DNA from: a virus
IMG/VR virus record: IMGVR_UViG_3300019850_000208
Span: 1-64,000 of that record
DNA: 64,000 bases
Reading direction: 5' to 3' (one strand)
The notes beneath the pieces are model-generated. The model ran no database searches. It worked only from the letters and a program-made list of their open reading frames with translations, and was not told the origin of the DNA. This document shows positions 22,606 through 30,720 of this stretch, in pieces. Every line of letters starts with the position of its first letter. The first letter of the stretch is position 1. Both the position numbers and the translations under genes were made by a program.

Positions 22606-23008
22606 TGCTGAGCCACAAGAACCACATGTGGCTTTTATAGGCCGATGGGCTCCACTGCACAAGGGACATACATATATAATGATGGAGATGATGAAAAAGA
22701 GGCATCTTCCTTTATTAATATTGGTTAGAAATACTACTTTTGATGAAATAAATGCCAATATCCGAGCCGAGTTGGTTAAGATGTGGATGATAGCTGAAGG
22801 TATAAAAGGAACAATAATGATAATCCCCGATATAGAGGGAATATATTATGGCCGCGGCGTAGGTTATAATATAGAGGAAATAAAGCCATCAGAAAATATA
22901 ACGGCCATCTCAGCAACAGAAATAAGAAAAAGAATGGCAAATAATGATAATTCATGGAAAGAGCTTGTTGCTAATGGAACAGCTGAATTTTTGGAATCAA
23001 CATTATGA
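22592..23008 (+). CDS. HxGH nucleotidyltransferase, possible ATP sulfurylase substitute
   Basis: 138 residues. FIGRWAPLHKGHTYI (about 16-30) is the HxGH motif of the cytidylyltransferase-like superfamily, and AISATEIRKRM near the C-terminus is the ISxTxIR motif that binds the triphosphate. The same pair is found in NadM/NMNAT, PPAT and, in modified form, ATP sulfurylase. Because the gene overlaps APS kinase and follows the sulfotransferase, the best guess is that it makes APS from ATP and sulfate. Role as an NMN adenylyltransferase cannot be excluded. Strong AGGAG site. The mechanism class is sure, the substrate inferred. Confidence 0.6.
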   Translation: MYFTNAEPQEPHVAFIGRWAPLHKGHTYIMMEMMKKRHLPLLILVRNTTFDEINANIRAELVKMWMIAEGIKGTIMIIPDIEGIYYGRGVGYNIEEIKPSENITAISATEIRKRMANNDNSWKELVANGTAEFLESTL

Positions 23009-23703
23009 GTAGATTTTATATACTTGCGACCGGGCCGTCTATTAATAAGATAAAAGAAAAGGAATGGGAATTTCTTAAAAAGCAGAATACCATGGGAATT
23101 TCGTGGTTTGCCAAATACGGTTCTTTCCAGCCAAAATATTATTATTTTCACGAGAGCAATCAACGAAAAACAATGCACAAAATACTGGCTGATTTCAAAC
23201 AGACTTTTTTCATAACTACAAAAAATCATAAATTGCCGTCAGATGCCATACGGGAAAAGAGATATCAATATATTACTCACACTCCATTCAAGGAAGCATT
23301 TAAAGGCAAGATATGGTATAATGACGAACCTGAGCCTCCAGCATCTTTTGCAAAAGTGTGGGCAAAGGATTTCAGTCAACAACTTTTGGGTTTCAGAGGA
23401 ACTTTAATTGCCGCAATGAATGCTGCTTCAATTTTGGGTGCCGATGAGCTTTTTTTATGTGGCGTGGATTTAAGAGATAACAGGCATTTTTACCAAAATG
23501 AGGAAAGCAATTTATTTAATGATGGCCTTAAAAATAAAGGCATAAAATTAAAAACACATTCTTCAGCGGTATCCTTTGACAATATCAGAACAGTATTAGA
23601 CTGTTTGAGATGGTTAAGTAAGTATCTTACTATTTACGTGACCAATAAAAAAAGCTTACTGTACAAAAAGAAAATACTAAAATATAGGCCCATAATATGC
23701 TAG
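23005..23703 (+). CDS. DUF115/GT42-like protein (second copy)
   Basis: 232 residues. ILATGPSINKI at the start and LGADELFLCGVDLRDNRHFY later are the DUF115/GT42 glycine loop and GxD motifs seen in the paralog at 16251-16886. The ATG overlaps the previous stop by 4 bp, and the next gene's start overlaps its end. It may be a sialyltransferase or another nucleotide-sugar enzyme using the NeuB product. A conserved His in the HFY segment follows the GVD motif, as in that family. Confidence 0.65.
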   Translation: MSRFYILATGPSINKIKEKEWEFLKKQNTMGISWFAKYGSFQPKYYYFHESNQRKTMHKILADFKQTFFITTKNHKLPSDAIREKRYQYITHTPFKEAFKGKIWYNDEPEPPASFAKVWAKDFSQQLLGFRGTLIAAMNAASILGADELFLCGVDLRDNRHFYQNEESNLFNDGLKNKGIKLKTHSSAVSFDNIRTVLDCLRWLSKYLTIYVTNKKSLLYKKKILKYRPIIC

Positions 23704-24587
23704 ATGTTTTACTGCTGACACATAACAATCTTAAAACATTAAATAAATGTCTTGATGCTCTGAGCGATCATACAGACGCTAAATATAGAATATTTATATT
23801 CGATAATGGCTCTACAGATAAAAAGTTTCTTGAATATCTAGATAGTATAACCGACCGGAAAATACATATATCAAAAAATGAAAGTAATATAGGAATAGGG
23901 CCCGGGAGAAGAATTTTATCCAATCTTGCGGATGGAAATTACTTGATGTTTTTAGATTCGGATATGATAGTGACATCTAAATGGGACTATTATATGAAAA
24001 GAGTAATGGATAAACAGGATGCTGATGCGGTTTCTGCGCGATTTAGGAAAGGAACAAGTGATTATATTCAGGCCAATGGCGGATATTATTACGTTAAAAA
24101 AAAGAAATATATTTATATAGAACATTATGATGAAGGCAAAGAAGCAGGATCTCCGGCAGTAATAAGAAAATGTACATGGCTCCCAGGCGGCGTTATGATG
24201 ATATCTAAAGAAGTCAATGATAAAGTTAAATACCTTTCTTTCGGGTATAAAATTGGTTTTGAGGATATAGATTTTTCATTCCAAATGCGAAACGCCGGGT
24301 TTAGACTCTATAGTTGTCCATTTACTGATTTTCGTCATTTGCATCTCGAGAAAGAATCCGGTTATGCTCAGGTGCGTAAAGACAAAGTCGAGTTGCTTTT
24401 GTCTATCGCTCTTTTTACGGAGCGCTGGCTATTAAATCCAATTCGTAGCTGGACAGTAGATAATTTTTTGTTCAAGAAAAGATTAACGGATGCCGAAATA
24501 GACAAATTAATTCGGTGGGTGATCCAGAATCGAGATAACCGAGAGCTTATAGAAACAAGAATAATGCGCATAAGAGGCGCTAGATGA
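23697..24587 (+). CDS. GT2-type glycosyltransferase
   Basis: 296 residues. DVLLLTHNN and IFIFDNGSTDKK at the start, FLDSDMIV (the DxD motif) and IGFEDIDFSFQMRNAGF are the family-2 GT-A features. The remaining C-terminal part is helical and may bind the acceptor. It overlaps its neighbours by 7 and 4 bp, so the group 23005-26361 is one transcription unit. Confidence 0.82.
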   Translation: MLDVLLLTHNNLKTLNKCLDALSDHTDAKYRIFIFDNGSTDKKFLEYLDSITDRKIHISKNESNIGIGPGRRILSNLADGNYLMFLDSDMIVTSKWDYYMKRVMDKQDADAVSARFRKGTSDYIQANGGYYYVKKKKYIYIEHYDEGKEAGSPAVIRKCTWLPGGVMMISKEVNDKVKYLSFGYKIGFEDIDFSFQMRNAGFRLYSCPFTDFRHLHLEKESGYAQVRKDKVELLLSIALFTERWLLNPIRSWTVDNFLFKKRLTDAEIDKLIRWVIQNRDNRELIETRIMRIRGAR

Positions 24588-25264
24588 CCATTGATGAATA
24601 CTTTGACAGAATATTTGTTATTAATCTAGATCATCGGAAGGATAAATGGCAGTTGGTGACCAAGAATTTGGATAACATGAATATTACAAATTATGAAAGG
24701 TTTTCTGCCATCAAACCAGATTATAATGATATATCTCCCGAATACAAAGCATGGTTTAGCTCCAAAAATCATTCCGATGGTCCTGACGAAACTTATACAG
24801 TGGGTGCCATGGGATGCAAGATGAGTCATTTGAGGGTTATCAATATTGCGAAAAACCGAGGATATGATAAAGTTCTAATACTGGAGGATGATGTAGAATT
24901 TAGGCAGGATGCTCAAAAATTGTTTGATATGGCAGTGGCCCAATTAGAAGGCCTGCCACCCTGGGATATGTTGTATTTTACCGGAAATCATGGAAGACGC
25001 TATGATAAAGTTTCCAACAATATTATTAGAATCCACGGAAGTCATTCTACAGTTGGATATGCTGTGCACTCGCGTGTATTCAAAACGATTGTAGAGAATG
25101 GACCAAAATATTACAAACACATAGATGTGTTTTATAAGGATAAGATTCATCCATTCTATAATTGCTATTGCATAACTCCGCACATCGTATGGAACATGGA
25201 TGGATATAGCGATATTGAGCAAGGATTTCGTGAGTATAGGGTTTTGAAAAGAAGGTATATATAA
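24584..25264 (+). CDS. GT25-type LPS glycosyltransferase
   Basis: 226 residues. FDRIFVINLDHRKDKW near the start, MGCKMSHLRVI and VLILEDDVEF (the DxD-like motif) are typical of the LPS/Lex2B-type GT25 family, which adds galactose or glucose to lipooligosaccharide. It is unusual for a phage to carry one; acting on host LPS is one option. ATGA and TAATGA-type overlaps join it to both neighbours. Confidence 0.85.
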   Translation: MTIDEYFDRIFVINLDHRKDKWQLVTKNLDNMNITNYERFSAIKPDYNDISPEYKAWFSSKNHSDGPDETYTVGAMGCKMSHLRVINIAKNRGYDKVLILEDDVEFRQDAQKLFDMAVAQLEGLPPWDMLYFTGNHGRRYDKVSNNIIRIHGSHSTVGYAVHSRVFKTIVENGPKYYKHIDVFYKDKIHPFYNCYCITPHIVWNMDGYSDIEQGFREYRVLKRRYI

Positions 25265-26361
25265 TGAGAGTTGCTATAATTATATTGACACACAATCGTG
25301 CCGATAAATTGAAAAAACTGTTGCAGACAATCAGCAATAGTACAAAAGAAGCCCACTCTATCTATATCCTTGATAATGGCAGCACGTTGGAATATAATAC
25401 ATTTAATGAGATTGATGATAAATATGATTTAAATTTTTTTAGAAGTACGGATAATTGGTATCCAAGCAAAGCCAGAAATTATCTCTTTAGCAAACTTGAA
25501 AATGAAGAGTTTGTAGTCACATTGGATGACGATATGATGGTGACTGATGGATGGTTAACTGAATTATTGAAATTAGTTCAAACAAGTGATAAGTGCGCAG
25601 GTGTATCACCACGAATCCTTCAAGAGAATAAAAATAAGATACATAGCCAGGGTGGATTTTATACGATATCTGATAATTATTTTATAATATTTCAGGAGTA
25701 TTATAGAATGCAAACGCCTCAGAGAAATGAGAATTCAGTTCTCAAGTGCGATTGGCTTGCTTCCGGCTGCTCACTCTATCCCAGAAAAATAATTGACGAA
25801 TTTAGATATGATGAAAACATGCCATGCATGGAAGATCCTTTGCATTCATATGAAATTAAAAAGGCTGGTTATGATTTGTATAGCACATCCAAATCTGTAG
25901 TTATCCATTCGGCCGGCAAGACTGCCAATGTCGCAATGCGCTCTAATGATAATCTTATAAAAGGTATATGCTACTTTCATCAAAAGACCGGTCTCAATCC
26001 AATAAAAAGTTGGTCAATGCACACCAGGCTCATGCGCGGTAAAACTATAACACACGAAACAATAGATCTTTGGTTGCATTACAATAAGGTTAAATTATCC
26101 ATGGTCAATGGGAATTTACATGATATAAAGACCAAAATGAACAATGCGAATAGACACATCAAGCCTATAAATAGCACACCAGCCAATTTCAATAGGAAAG
26201 TTAAGTCAAAACCAGCCATAGAGGTTGATATGAAACATCTGCCACTATCTCAAAGAAGAAATCCAAAGGCGGCTTATAAGCCTGGTTCGAATTCTATAAA
26301 TGATAGACCCAGAAAAAAGCCATTTCCAGCAAGATATGAATATCTAAAGAGAAATCAATGA
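25264..26361 (+). CDS. GT2-type glycosyltransferase with C-terminal extension
   Basis: 365 residues. AIIILTHNRADKL and ILDNGSTLEY at the start, then VTLDDDMMV is the DxD motif. A CMEDPLHSYEIKKAGYDLY segment matches the usual ED acceptor motif. About 100 residues after the catalytic domain are polar and Asn/Lys/Pro-rich with no known fold. It follows the GT25 gene by overlap and precedes another GT2-like gene by overlap. Confidence 0.8.
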   Translation: MRVAIIILTHNRADKLKKLLQTISNSTKEAHSIYILDNGSTLEYNTFNEIDDKYDLNFFRSTDNWYPSKARNYLFSKLENEEFVVTLDDDMMVTDGWLTELLKLVQTSDKCAGVSPRILQENKNKIHSQGGFYTISDNYFIIFQEYYRMQTPQRNENSVLKCDWLASGCSLYPRKIIDEFRYDENMPCMEDPLHSYEIKKAGYDLYSTSKSVVIHSAGKTANVAMRSNDNLIKGICYFHQKTGLNPIKSWSMHTRLMRGKTITHETIDLWLHYNKVKLSMVNGNLHDIKTKMNNANRHIKPINSTPANFNRKVKSKPAIEVDMKHLPLSQRRNPKAAYKPGSNSINDRPRKKPFPARYEYLKRNQ

Positions 26362-27167
26362 AAATAAGTATTATTATACCATATCGCGATCGTAGGAGAT
26401 CTATATATTTTCTTATTAAGGAGTTCCAGAAGCAGCAAGGTTTTCTCCAGGGCAATATGGAAATTATTATTGTAAATCTCGGAAGCTCCAAGGTATTGGA
26501 CAAGCACAAGGCACCAAATTTGCACGAAATTAATATAGATTATGATGGCATTTTCTCACGTGGCTATTGCTGTAATGTTGGAGCGAAGAAGGCAAAATAT
26601 GATATTATATGGTTTGTTGATGCGGATTGCGTGCCTCATGTCAGATTGTTAGAATATATTAATTCCAATTTTGACATGAACAATCCTAATTTTGCTATTA
26701 ATGTGCCGGTCATGTTTCTAAATGAGCAGGCTACGGAAAGTATCATAAATAGTGATTACTCCTGGGAGGATTACATTAAATATAAAAATGATCCTCATCT
26801 CTGGCTCAAACCCCGTATAGATGGAACAAGTCAGGTGTGCATGTTTAAAAGAAACTTCATTGAATTGGGCGGCTATGACGAGACGTTTATAGGTCATGGT
26901 GCTGAGGACTTGTTAATACACGATCAAATTGCCAAATTGCTTCCTAATTATTGGGGTCAATGGCCAAAGACAATAGAGGTAAAATGGTCGATAGAAAGAG
27001 ATTTAATTCTTACACATCTATATCATGGAAAGAGAAATTATCATACTCCCTATATGTCCAATTACAGAAAGAACTGGAATATGTACAAAGCTAAAATTAG
27101 TAGCAATATTATGCGCAATAACAGTGGAAGAGAATGGGGATTAATCGAAAAACCACCAATTAAATAA
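26358..27167 (+). CDS. GT2/GT27-type glycosyltransferase
   Basis: 269 residues. ISIIIPYRDRR at the start and WFVDADCVPH (the DxD motif) are the donor-binding part. GGYDETFIGHGAEDLLI is the GGxDExFxGxGxED motif of galactosyltransferase-type C-terminal domains. This fits transfer of Gal or GalNAc. It is the last glycosyltransferase before the 71-bp gap and neuB. Confidence 0.82.
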   Translation: MKISIIIPYRDRRRSIYFLIKEFQKQQGFLQGNMEIIIVNLGSSKVLDKHKAPNLHEINIDYDGIFSRGYCCNVGAKKAKYDIIWFVDADCVPHVRLLEYINSNFDMNNPNFAINVPVMFLNEQATESIINSDYSWEDYIKYKNDPHLWLKPRIDGTSQVCMFKRNFIELGGYDETFIGHGAEDLLIHDQIAKLLPNYWGQWPKTIEVKWSIERDLILTHLYHGKRNYHTPYMSNYRKNWNMYKAKISSNIMRNNSGREWGLIEKPPIK

Positions 27168-27238
27168 TTTTTTTGTTATAAAAAACGCTACCAATATAAG
27201 CGCCCGCTTGTAGATATTAATATATGAGGGGTGCTAAT

Positions 27239-28072
27239 ATGGTAACAGAAATCATTGCTGAAATAGGATGTAATCATCAGGGCAACTTTGAGACTGCGAA
27301 AGAAATGATCAAGGCTGCCTATTTTTGTAAAGTCTCAATGGTCAAATCTCAAAAACGTACGGTTAAAGAATATTTAACTCCGGAACAATACGAAAGGCCT
27401 TATGATAATCCGCATTCATTCGGAGCGACATATGGCCAGCATCGCGAAGCACTCGAGTTTAGTGCGGATCAGCACAAGAAGTTAATGAGATATGCTAAAC
27501 ATATGGGCATAACTTATTTTGTGAGTGTATGGGATGTCACAGCTGCAAAAGAGATGAATGAAATAGGTATTCCGATAATAAAGATCCCGTCTGCCTGTCT
27601 CACAGATGATGATCTCCTGGAAGAAGTTAAAAGTTTTGGTAAGCCCATATATATGAGTACAGGCATGTCTACTATCAAAGAAATAGATCATGCTGTAGAA
27701 ATTCTTTATGGAACAGATCTTACATTATTCCATTGTACGAGTTGTTATCCATGTCGGTTCGAAGATGTATACTTAAAGAATATTACATTTCTTCGCGAAA
27801 GGTACTCCCTACCAGTGGGACTATCAGGTCATCACTTGGGAATCGCTATAGATTTAGCCGCGGCTATGATTGGCGCTACAAAAATAGAAAGGCATTTTAC
27901 ATTGGACCGCACAATGAAGGGAACAGATCATGCGGCAAGCCTGGAACCGCAAGGCCTGCAAAAACTGGTGAGAGATTTAAAAGCTGTGCAAATTTCATTG
28001 AAGTTTTGGTCTAGGGATAAGATAGTGCCGTGCGAAAAACCAAGTTGGGAAAAGTTGAGAATGGTAAAGTAA
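27239..28072 (+). CDS. neuB: N-acetylneuraminate-type synthase (NeuB), catalytic domain only
   Basis: 277 residues from the ATG at 27239, chosen because a GAGGGG site precedes it. EIGCNHQGNF, the KSQKRT loop, IKIPSACLTDDDLL, GMSTIKEI and GLSGHHLGIA match NeuB/PseI/NeuB-like enzymes. They condense phosphoenolpyruvate with ManNAc or a related sugar. The usual C-terminal antifreeze-like SAF domain (about 60 residues) is absent. Such short forms occur, and may still be active. Its product could feed the DUF115/GT42-like proteins, though a CMP-sialate synthetase is not seen here. It closes the glycan locus. Confidence 0.9.
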   Translation: MVTEIIAEIGCNHQGNFETAKEMIKAAYFCKVSMVKSQKRTVKEYLTPEQYERPYDNPHSFGATYGQHREALEFSADQHKKLMRYAKHMGITYFVSVWDVTAAKEMNEIGIPIIKIPSACLTDDDLLEEVKSFGKPIYMSTGMSTIKEIDHAVEILYGTDLTLFHCTSCYPCRFEDVYLKNITFLRERYSLPVGLSGHHLGIAIDLAAAMIGATKIERHFTLDRTMKGTDHAASLEPQGLQKLVRDLKAVQISLKFWSRDKIVPCEKPSWEKLRMVK

Positions 28073-28094
28073 AAAAGCCTGTTATTGCTGAGCA

Positions 28095-28430
28095 CTATAA
28101 CTTTTCTATCTTCTGACCGATAATCTTTTCAACTGCACGCTTACCAAATCTCGACCACAAATGATATACAAAAGTTGATGCGCCTGAATACTTTACTGCC
28201 TGCCAGAAAATGTTCCAAAAATTATGAGCTATTTGAGCATCTCTAAATACCACTGTTACACCGGCAAAAATACCAAGAATTAATGGAATAAACGGCATAA
28301 TGTGATAATCTATTTTATCATTTGAGAATTTTGTGCCATTATGCAGTCGTTCTTTAATGAACTGAGATATTAATATTATGCCTATTATAATACCTATATC
28401 AAATTGATTTCCAATAAATGAAAGATCCAT
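28095..28430 (-). CDS. Holin-like multi-pass membrane protein, 111 aa
   Basis: Three hydrophobic stretches at about residues 11-25, 45-63 and 75-96 with a charged basic C-terminus. The size and layout fit a holin or another phage membrane protein. It follows a strong AGGAGG site and belongs to the leftward unit that contains the M15 peptidase and another holin-like gene. Its role as holin is inferred. Confidence 0.55.
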   Translation of the reverse strand: MDLSFIGNQFDIGIIIGIILISQFIKERLHNGTKFSNDKIDYHIMPFIPLILGIFAGVTVVFRDAQIAHNFWNIFWQAVKYSGASTFVYHLWSRFGKRAVEKIIGQKIEKL

Positions 28431-28439
28431 TTTACCTCC

Positions 28440-28601
28440 TCAATGCCGCTTCTTTTTAAATGTTGACTTCTTGACGTCTTGCAATTCCATAATCTGTATT
28501 ATGATATTTAAAGCCTCGACGACATCATCGAGGCTTTTTTTCATTTCATTCTGATTGCGTAAAAGCCTTGTTAAAGCTTTGGTTAAAGTGTCCTTGTTCA
28601 T
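28440..28601 (-). CDS. Small coiled-coil protein, 53 aa
   Basis: Short gene of 53 codons, 5 bp after the preceding gene and 9 bp before the holin-like gene. It reads as an amphipathic helix (NKDTLTKALTRLLRN.., SLDDVVEALNIIIQIM), with a very basic C-terminal tail. The tight fit between neighbours supports it. Its middle contains the rightward terminator stem described at 28511-28541. Confidence 0.6.
   Translation of the reverse strand: MNKDTLTKALTRLLRNQNEMKKSLDDVVEALNIIIQIMELQDVKKSTFKKKRH
28511..28541 (+). terminator. Rightward terminator embedded in an opposing gene
   Basis: Stem AAGCCTCGA (28511-28519) pairs with TCGAGGCTT (28528-28536), with an 8-base loop, and seven T residues end at 28541. 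It would stop the glycan-locus transcript, whose last gene ends at 28072, after about 450 bases of antisense RNA. It has no T-run on the reverse strand, so it should not block the leftward unit. Confidence 0.75.
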
Positions 28602-28606
28602 TTTAC

Positions 28607-28987
28607 TTACAGTTCTTTAATGTGTTTAGCTAGAATTGCAAGGATAATATCGCCAAATACTATACCAAGTTGATTAACTGTTGACTCAAATTTAGGCCCA
28701 ACGATCAACTTGACCTTTGTAATTATTGCTTCCAATGCATCATGTGCTTCTTCCATGGTAAGTTTACCATCGGCACATTTAGCTTTTAAATCAGCCACCA
28801 TATCATCGCTAAGTGTACTAACAACAGAGTCTACAGCATCATGCACAATTTGAAAAACGTGTTGAATCTGATCATTCTTAACTTTTTCTTTGAGCCACGA
28901 GAATAGTTTCGCCAGAGCCATAATAACTAAAGTTGAAATGCCTAAAACCACCGGCACAGCTATGACAGCCAAAATCGTACTTATCAT
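28607..28987 (-). CDS. LLH-type holin-like membrane protein, 126 aa
   Basis: One hydrophobic helix at residues 3-27 (ILAVIAVPVVLGISTLVIMALAKLF in short pieces) is followed by a long helical amphipathic stretch. This is the shape of the LLH family (phage_holin_6-like). The second half is soluble and could be cytoplasmic. It follows the M15 gene with a GGAGATAAAT site. Together with 28095-28430 it may form a two-part holin system. Confidence 0.6.
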   Translation of the reverse strand: MISTILAVIAVPVVLGISTLVIMALAKLFSWLKEKVKNDQIQHVFQIVHDAVDSVVSTLSDDMVADLKAKCADGKLTMEEAHDALEAIITKVKLIVGPKFESTVNQLGIVFGDIILAILAKHIKEL

Positions 28988-28989
28988 AT

Positions 28990-29613
28990 TTATCTCCTTT
29001 GTTTAAAATTGTCACCCAATGTATCTTGGAATTCATCGAGTGTTACATAAGATTTCCCGATGAATTTTTTATTACTTTTTACGTATACCATTACCGGTCT
29101 TCTTGATGGTATAATTGATTTTGCAATAAATAATCTAGCTGGATTCGAGATGTGCATGTAGTTGCCTCTCCTATCACTATACTCAGAGGTATAAATAATA
29201 ACTTGATTGTAGTCGTGACTTGCTTTAAAATTATCCAAAATCCAATAGTATGTATCCCATACGTCTGCTTTTAACATAATAAAATCGGCCGCACCTTTAC
29301 CTCGCGGATTTGGTGATCCCACAGGGGCCAGCCAGCCGGCCTCGGTTTTGATCAAATTCGGAACAAGAAAGTGATCTGAGGTTTTAGAAGCAGGATACCC
29401 TGCCTTTATTAAAGCATGATATATTTCTCTATCTCTTATCCCAGAAGTGATTTTCATTGGACCAAATTTATCACGTATAGGCTGAAGTAAGTTTTTACAT
29501 AACAGCTTGAGCATTTCAATTTGAAAGTCTGTAGGTGTGATGCGTTTTTTTGTAGTCGCCGAATATGTAAATTCATCTAAGCTGAAATTTTTTGATAGTT
29601 GTTTATTTGACAT
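28990..29613 (-). CDS. M15-type peptidase (endolysin)
   Basis: 207 residues. The zinc ligands of the D-Ala-D-Ala carboxypeptidase fold are visible: H81 (in SDHF), D110 (in GAADF) and H154 (in YMHIS), with ITSGIRD before them. The N-terminal FSLDEFTYSAT segment is typical of the Peptidase_M15_3 type in phages. About 45 extra residues at the C-terminus include a basic stretch. Most likely it cuts peptidoglycan peptides during lysis. The TTAATATG at the start couples it to the upstream gene. Confidence 0.85.
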   Translation of the reverse strand: MSNKQLSKNFSLDEFTYSATTKKRITPTDFQIEMLKLLCKNLLQPIRDKFGPMKITSGIRDREIYHALIKAGYPASKTSDHFLVPNLIKTEAGWLAPVGSPNPRGKGAADFIMLKADVWDTYYWILDNFKASHDYNQVIIYTSEYSDRRGNYMHISNPARLFIAKSIIPSRRPVMVYVKSNKKFIGKSYVTLDEFQDTLGDNFKQRR

Positions 29614-29614
29614 A

Positions 29615-30094
29615 TTAACCCTCCAATTTTTTGCTGAGCTTCTTTCTTATCGCATTAAGCTTCTTGATATCTTTCTGATTTAAATAAGATCTAAATTCTT
29701 CGATGTGCCGAGTGATTTCTTGATCTGTAGTTTCAATAGCTGAATATGTGGTATCCACTAATGATACGATATCATCTATAATTTTTACCTTGTCAAGATA
29801 ACCATCAAATAGATGTTTAAATGATTCTGTTTCTTTTTCTTTTTGGGCTCGCTTCTGATTATCAATTTGAGTATAGAATTCCCTAACAGATTCACCAGTA
29901 ATTTTTGCGTTTTTTTGGCCAGATATTACTAAATAGTTATATACCACTAACTTAATTTTTTCTATGCCTGGCAATTGCGACCAACCTATTTTATTGCTTA
30001 TAAGTCTATCATATGTGGCCTTTATCTCCGTAATCAGAAAGTCCGTGTTTTCTATTTTAATAGTATAATCATTTATCAATTTAGCTTCAACCAT
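29615..30094 (-). CDS. Hypothetical helical protein, about 159 aa
   Basis: Start set at 30094 (the ATG inside TAATATG) rather than 30142, which would overlap the upstream gene by 47 bp. Predicted as mostly helical with a KRAQKEKETESFKHL coiled part and an LKKLNAIRKKLSKKLEG-like basic C-terminus. It belongs to the lysis-region unit between a coiled-coil membrane protein and the peptidase. Function unknown. Confidence 0.5.
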   Translation of the reverse strand: MVEAKLINDYTIKIENTDFLITEIKATYDRLISNKIGWSQLPGIEKIKLVVYNYLVISGQKNAKITGESVREFYTQIDNQKRAQKEKETESFKHLFDGYLDKVKIIDDIVSLVDTTYSAIETTDQEITRHIEEFRSYLNQKDIKKLNAIRKKLSKKLEG

Positions 30095-30095
30095 A

Positions 30096-30668
30096 TTAGC
30101 CGCCCAATATTTTGCTGAGTATAAAGATGACAATTCCACCACTACTAAGCAGTCCCATGATTATAGCCACCCATATGCCAGCTCTGCTCTTGATTTTTTC
30201 CTGTTTTATTCCTTTATTGCCTTTAATAGATTCCAACTTCTCTTGTGAGTCAGTTTCTAATTGTTGTTGTATTAAATTAATTAGCCGTTGATTGCTCATA
30301 GCGGATTGTTCATTCATTTTTTGTACTAGGTTAGATTCCACACTGGATATTTTTTCCTTGATAATATTTTGGCTTTTATTGTGGAAATTCTCAACTATCA
30401 GCTTCATATTTTTTATCTCATGAAACATGCTATTATGTCTTTGTTGTTCTTCTCTGTACTCAGCTGAGATGCCCTCCAATCTATCTTCTATATCTTCAAG
30501 CCGCTTTAGCTTTTCTATAATTAATTTCTGGTGTGATAAAATATTGATGATGCCTGTTTTAAGGCTATTGATTAGTTTAATATTGCAGCTAAGACTTTTA
30601 TGTATAAGCTTGGTAATATAAGTCAGCAACTGTTTTAAATTGTTTTCAGCATTATTATCAAGAACCAT
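30096..30668 (-). CDS. Coiled-coil protein with C-terminal membrane anchor, 190 aa
   Basis: Long helical coiled-coil stretch (roughly residues 40-150, Glu/Lys/Leu-rich), then a C-terminal membrane helix at about 167-186 (IWVAIIMGLLSSGGIVIFIL) with a short GG tail. This resembles tail-anchored proteins. It has an AGGAG site. It opens the leftward lysis unit, next to the palindromic gap 30690-30720. A role in membrane attachment of the lysis complex is possible but unproven. Confidence 0.55.
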   Translation of the reverse strand: MVLDNNAENNLKQLLTYITKLIHKSLSCNIKLINSLKTGIINILSHQKLIIEKLKRLEDIEDRLEGISAEYREEQQRHNSMFHEIKNMKLIVENFHNKSQNIIKEKISSVESNLVQKMNEQSAMSNQRLINLIQQQLETDSQEKLESIKGNKGIKQEKIKSRAGIWVAIIMGLLSSGGIVIFILSKILGG

Positions 30669-30689
30669 TTCGCAACTCCTACATTTTCT

Positions 30690-30720
30690 TTATCTTTGTT
30701 GTAGCGTTATACAAAGATAA
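30690..30720. promoter_or_regulatory. Inverted repeat in the divergent gap (candidate operator)
   Basis: Perfect 10-bp inverted repeat TTATCTTTGT / ACAAAGATAA separated by 11 bases, exactly in the gap between the leftward lysis unit and the rightward tail-collar fibre. Each arm also holds the AAAGATAA motif on one strand. A divergent operator or paired promoters would explain the layout. Evidence is sequence symmetry only. Confidence 0.45.

Noticed and set aside
22592-23008. CMP-sialate synthetase (NeuA) for the HxGH protein
   Set aside because: NeuA does not have HxGH and ISxTxIR motifs; these belong to another fold. The protein cannot fill this gap.
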